Below, one piece after another: positions 62,782 to 64,000 of a stretch of DNA of 64,000 bases (position 1 is the stretch's first letter; the number at the start of each line of letters is the position of its first letter). Position numbers and translations under genes: made by a program. This stretch comes from Hyphomicrobiales bacterium (lineage in GTDB: Bacteria; Pseudomonadota; Alphaproteobacteria; Rhizobiales; Beijerinckiaceae). The DNA is taken from positions 62,001-126,000 of the forward strand of contig JADJVD010000015.1 in assembly GCA_016716745.1 (NCBI GenBank), written 5' to 3'. The notes beneath the pieces are model-generated. The model did no database searches, was not told the origin of the DNA, and worked only from the letters and a program-made list of their open reading frames with translations.

Positions 62782-64000
62782 ATGTCCCTCGCCGCCCGCC
62801 GCGCGGCCGATCCCCCGCTGACGCCGGCGCAGGCGCTCGCCTTTCTGAGGCGGCCGGGCGTGGCGCTGGCGCTCGGCCTCGCGCTGCTCGCCGCCTTCCA
62901 CGCCGGCAAGGCGATGCTGGTCTGGCGCACGGGCCAGTTCTTCGACACCGACGACGCGATGCGCCTGCAACAGGTGCGCGACCTGATGGCCGGGCAGAGC
63001 TGGGGCGATCTGACCCAGCACCGGATGAGCCCGCCGGGCGGCGTCGCGATGCACTGGTCGCGCGTCGTCGACGCGCCCCTCGCCGCGCTGATCGGACTGC
63101 TGACGCCGCTGCTCGGCGCCGAGGCGGCGGAGCGGGCGACGCGCCTCGTCTTCCCCTTCGCACTCGCGGCGGCCTGGCTGGCGCTTCTGGCCGCGCTCGC
63201 CCGCCGGATGACGGATGCGCGCGGCGGCCTCGCCGCCATTCTGCTGGGGCTGACGCTGGTCGCGACGACCGCGCAATTCGCGCCGGGGCGCATCGACCAT
63301 CACGGGCCGCAGATCGCGCTGCTCGTCGGCATGGCGCTCGCCTGCGTGAGCGCGCTTGATCCGGCGCGGGCGCGCATCGCCGCCTTCGCAGGCGCCGCCG
63401 CCGCCCTGTCGCTGGCGATCAGCGTCGAGAACGTGCCGTTCATCGCGGCGACGGGCGCGATTTTCGGATTGGCGCTGCTGCGCTCGCGCGAACAGGGGCG
63501 CGCGGCGATCTGGTTCGGCCTGTCGCTCGCCGGCTCGGCGGCCCTCGCCTACGCCGCCTTCGGCGTCGGCGGCAACGCGCAGGCCTGCGACGCCTTCTCG
63601 CGCTTCCATCTGACGGCGGCGATCGGCGGAGGGCTGACGCTCGCGGCCGCCGGCTACGCCGGGCTGCGCGTCGTCCATCCGCTCGCGCGGCTGGCGGTCG
63701 GCGCGGCCGGCGCGACGCTGCTCGTCGCCGCGCTCGTCACGCACTATCCGGCCTGCCTCGGCGATCCGCTGGCGAAGCTGCCGGACGAGTTGAAGACGAT
63801 GTGGCTCGCCCATGTCTCGGAGGCGCGGCCGCTGGCCGTCGTCCTGTTCAAGCGCCCGGATCTGGCGCTGCCGCTGGCCGCGCCGATCCTGCTCGGGCTC
63901 ACCGCCGCGCTGTGGGCTGCGCTTTCGGCCGACGGGGTCGCGCGCGGGCGCTGGCTGGCGCTGGCGCTACTGATCGCCGCCGGGCTCGCCGCGACGACGT
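62782..64000 (+). CDS. Polytopic membrane protein, GT-C/STT3-like glycosyltransferase (partial)
   Basis: The gene starts at ATG 62782 with AGGAG ahead and stays open to the window end, giving 406 residues so far. After the first helix comes QFFDTDDAMRLQQVRDLMAG, resembling the acidic first-loop motif of GT-C enzymes, then HRMSPPGGVAMHWSRVVDAP, and GRIDHHGPQIALLVGM, similar to the GRIDHH-type motif of STT3-like proteins. About ten hydrophobic segments are visible. It lies divergent from a DPM-like GT2, which could make its polyprenyl-linked donor. The family is mostly annotated as hypothetical. Confidence 0.75.
   Translation, partial: MSLAARRAADPPLTPAQALAFLRRPGVALALGLALLAAFHAGKAMLVWRTGQFFDTDDAMRLQQVRDLMAGQSWGDLTQHRMSPPGGVAMHWSRVVDAPLAALIGLLTPLLGAEAAERATRLVFPFALAAAWLALLAALARRMTDARGGLAAILLGLTLVATTAQFAPGRIDHHGPQIALLVGMALACVSALDPARARIAAFAGAAAALSLAISVENVPFIAATGAIFGLALLRSREQGRAAIWFGLSLAGSAALAYAAFGVGGNAQACDAFSRFHLTAAIGGGLTLAAAGYAGLRVVHPLARLAVGAAGATLLVAALVTHYPACLGDPLAKLPDELKTMWLAHVSEARPLAVVLFKRPDLALPLAAPILLGLTAALWAALSADGVARGRWLALALLIAAGLAATT

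Overview
The window is a GC-rich (estimated around 70 percent by eye), densely coding stretch of chromosome from an alphaproteobacterium, most probably of the order Hyphomicrobiales (Rhizobiales). The evidence is gene content and order: chvG-chvI next to hprK, a mannose-type EIIA, HPr and pckA; lptC-lptA-lptB; mutM/ubiE-ubiB-coaBC-dut; queG/uppP; a LysR regulator divergent from a DUF1127 gene; hisG-hisZ; and a CIRCE-controlled groESL. I cannot name a genus safely. Nothing looks like a plasmid, phage or integrated element, and I see no CRISPR array or rRNA. One tRNA (Leu, CAG) is present.

Layout. 1-4.6 kb: queuosine and undecaprenyl-phosphate genes, a ribokinase, an aspartic protease and a HAD phosphatase. 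4.7-7.6 kb: part of a Flp/Tad pilus locus (two TadE/TadG-like minor pseudopilins, a short CpaC-like N-terminal protein and three tandem Flp pilin copies, the last without a start codon). 8-13.8 kb: glyQ, a FAD oxidoreductase, tRNA-Leu, an NDUFA9-like protein and arfB. 13.8-15.4 kb: an Ldh-type dehydrogenase running into a short lower-GC islet. 15.4-21.4 kb: hrpB, DUF1127/LysR, and a cytochrome operon (cytochrome b fused to a diheme domain, an SHP/DUF1924 cytochrome, a DHC diheme cytochrome). 21.4-28 kb: mutM, ubiE, ubiB, coaBC, dut, an Rrf2 regulator and cysK. 28-36.4 kb: M3 peptidase, a NYN-domain protein, RNase D, LptCAB and a CHASE2 adenylate cyclase. 36.4-44.7 kb: FecR, the regulatory PTS proteins, ChvGI, pckA and a thioesterase. 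45-51.4 kb: groESL, glutaminase and an SbmA/BacA-like ABC exporter. 51.5-64 kb: hisG-hisZ, argE, fxsA, a Tim44/MltA/Smr operon, adenosine kinase, TraB, hisE-coaA, a GT2 glycosyltransferase and a GT-C-like membrane protein cut off by the window end.

How the parts connect. HPr, EIIA and HPr kinase form a regulatory PTS branch with no sugar permease; in related bacteria it is tied to ChvG/ChvI, which here lies beside gluconeogenic pckA. LptC, LptA and LptB build the lipopolysaccharide bridge. UbiE and UbiB act in quinone synthesis, and CoaBC and CoaA in coenzyme A synthesis. HisG, HisZ and HisE belong to histidine synthesis but are split over two loci.

A dominant technical feature is the number of genes that read correctly only after one or two single-base corrections: a HAD phosphatase, glyQ, mutM, ubiE (two), ubiB (two), coaBC and the Tim44-like gene. 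Several are expected to be essential, and several sites lie in short homopolymers, so I read these as assembly or sequencing indels rather than real gene loss. They cluster between 22.2 and 25.4 kb. Real biological curiosities are the pilin array, the cytochrome b-DHC fusion with SHP, three 16-bp tandem repeats at 30.82 kb, an AT-rich dyad in front of cysK, a nested inverted repeat at 13.3 kb and a truncated HugZ-like gene between chvI and pckA.
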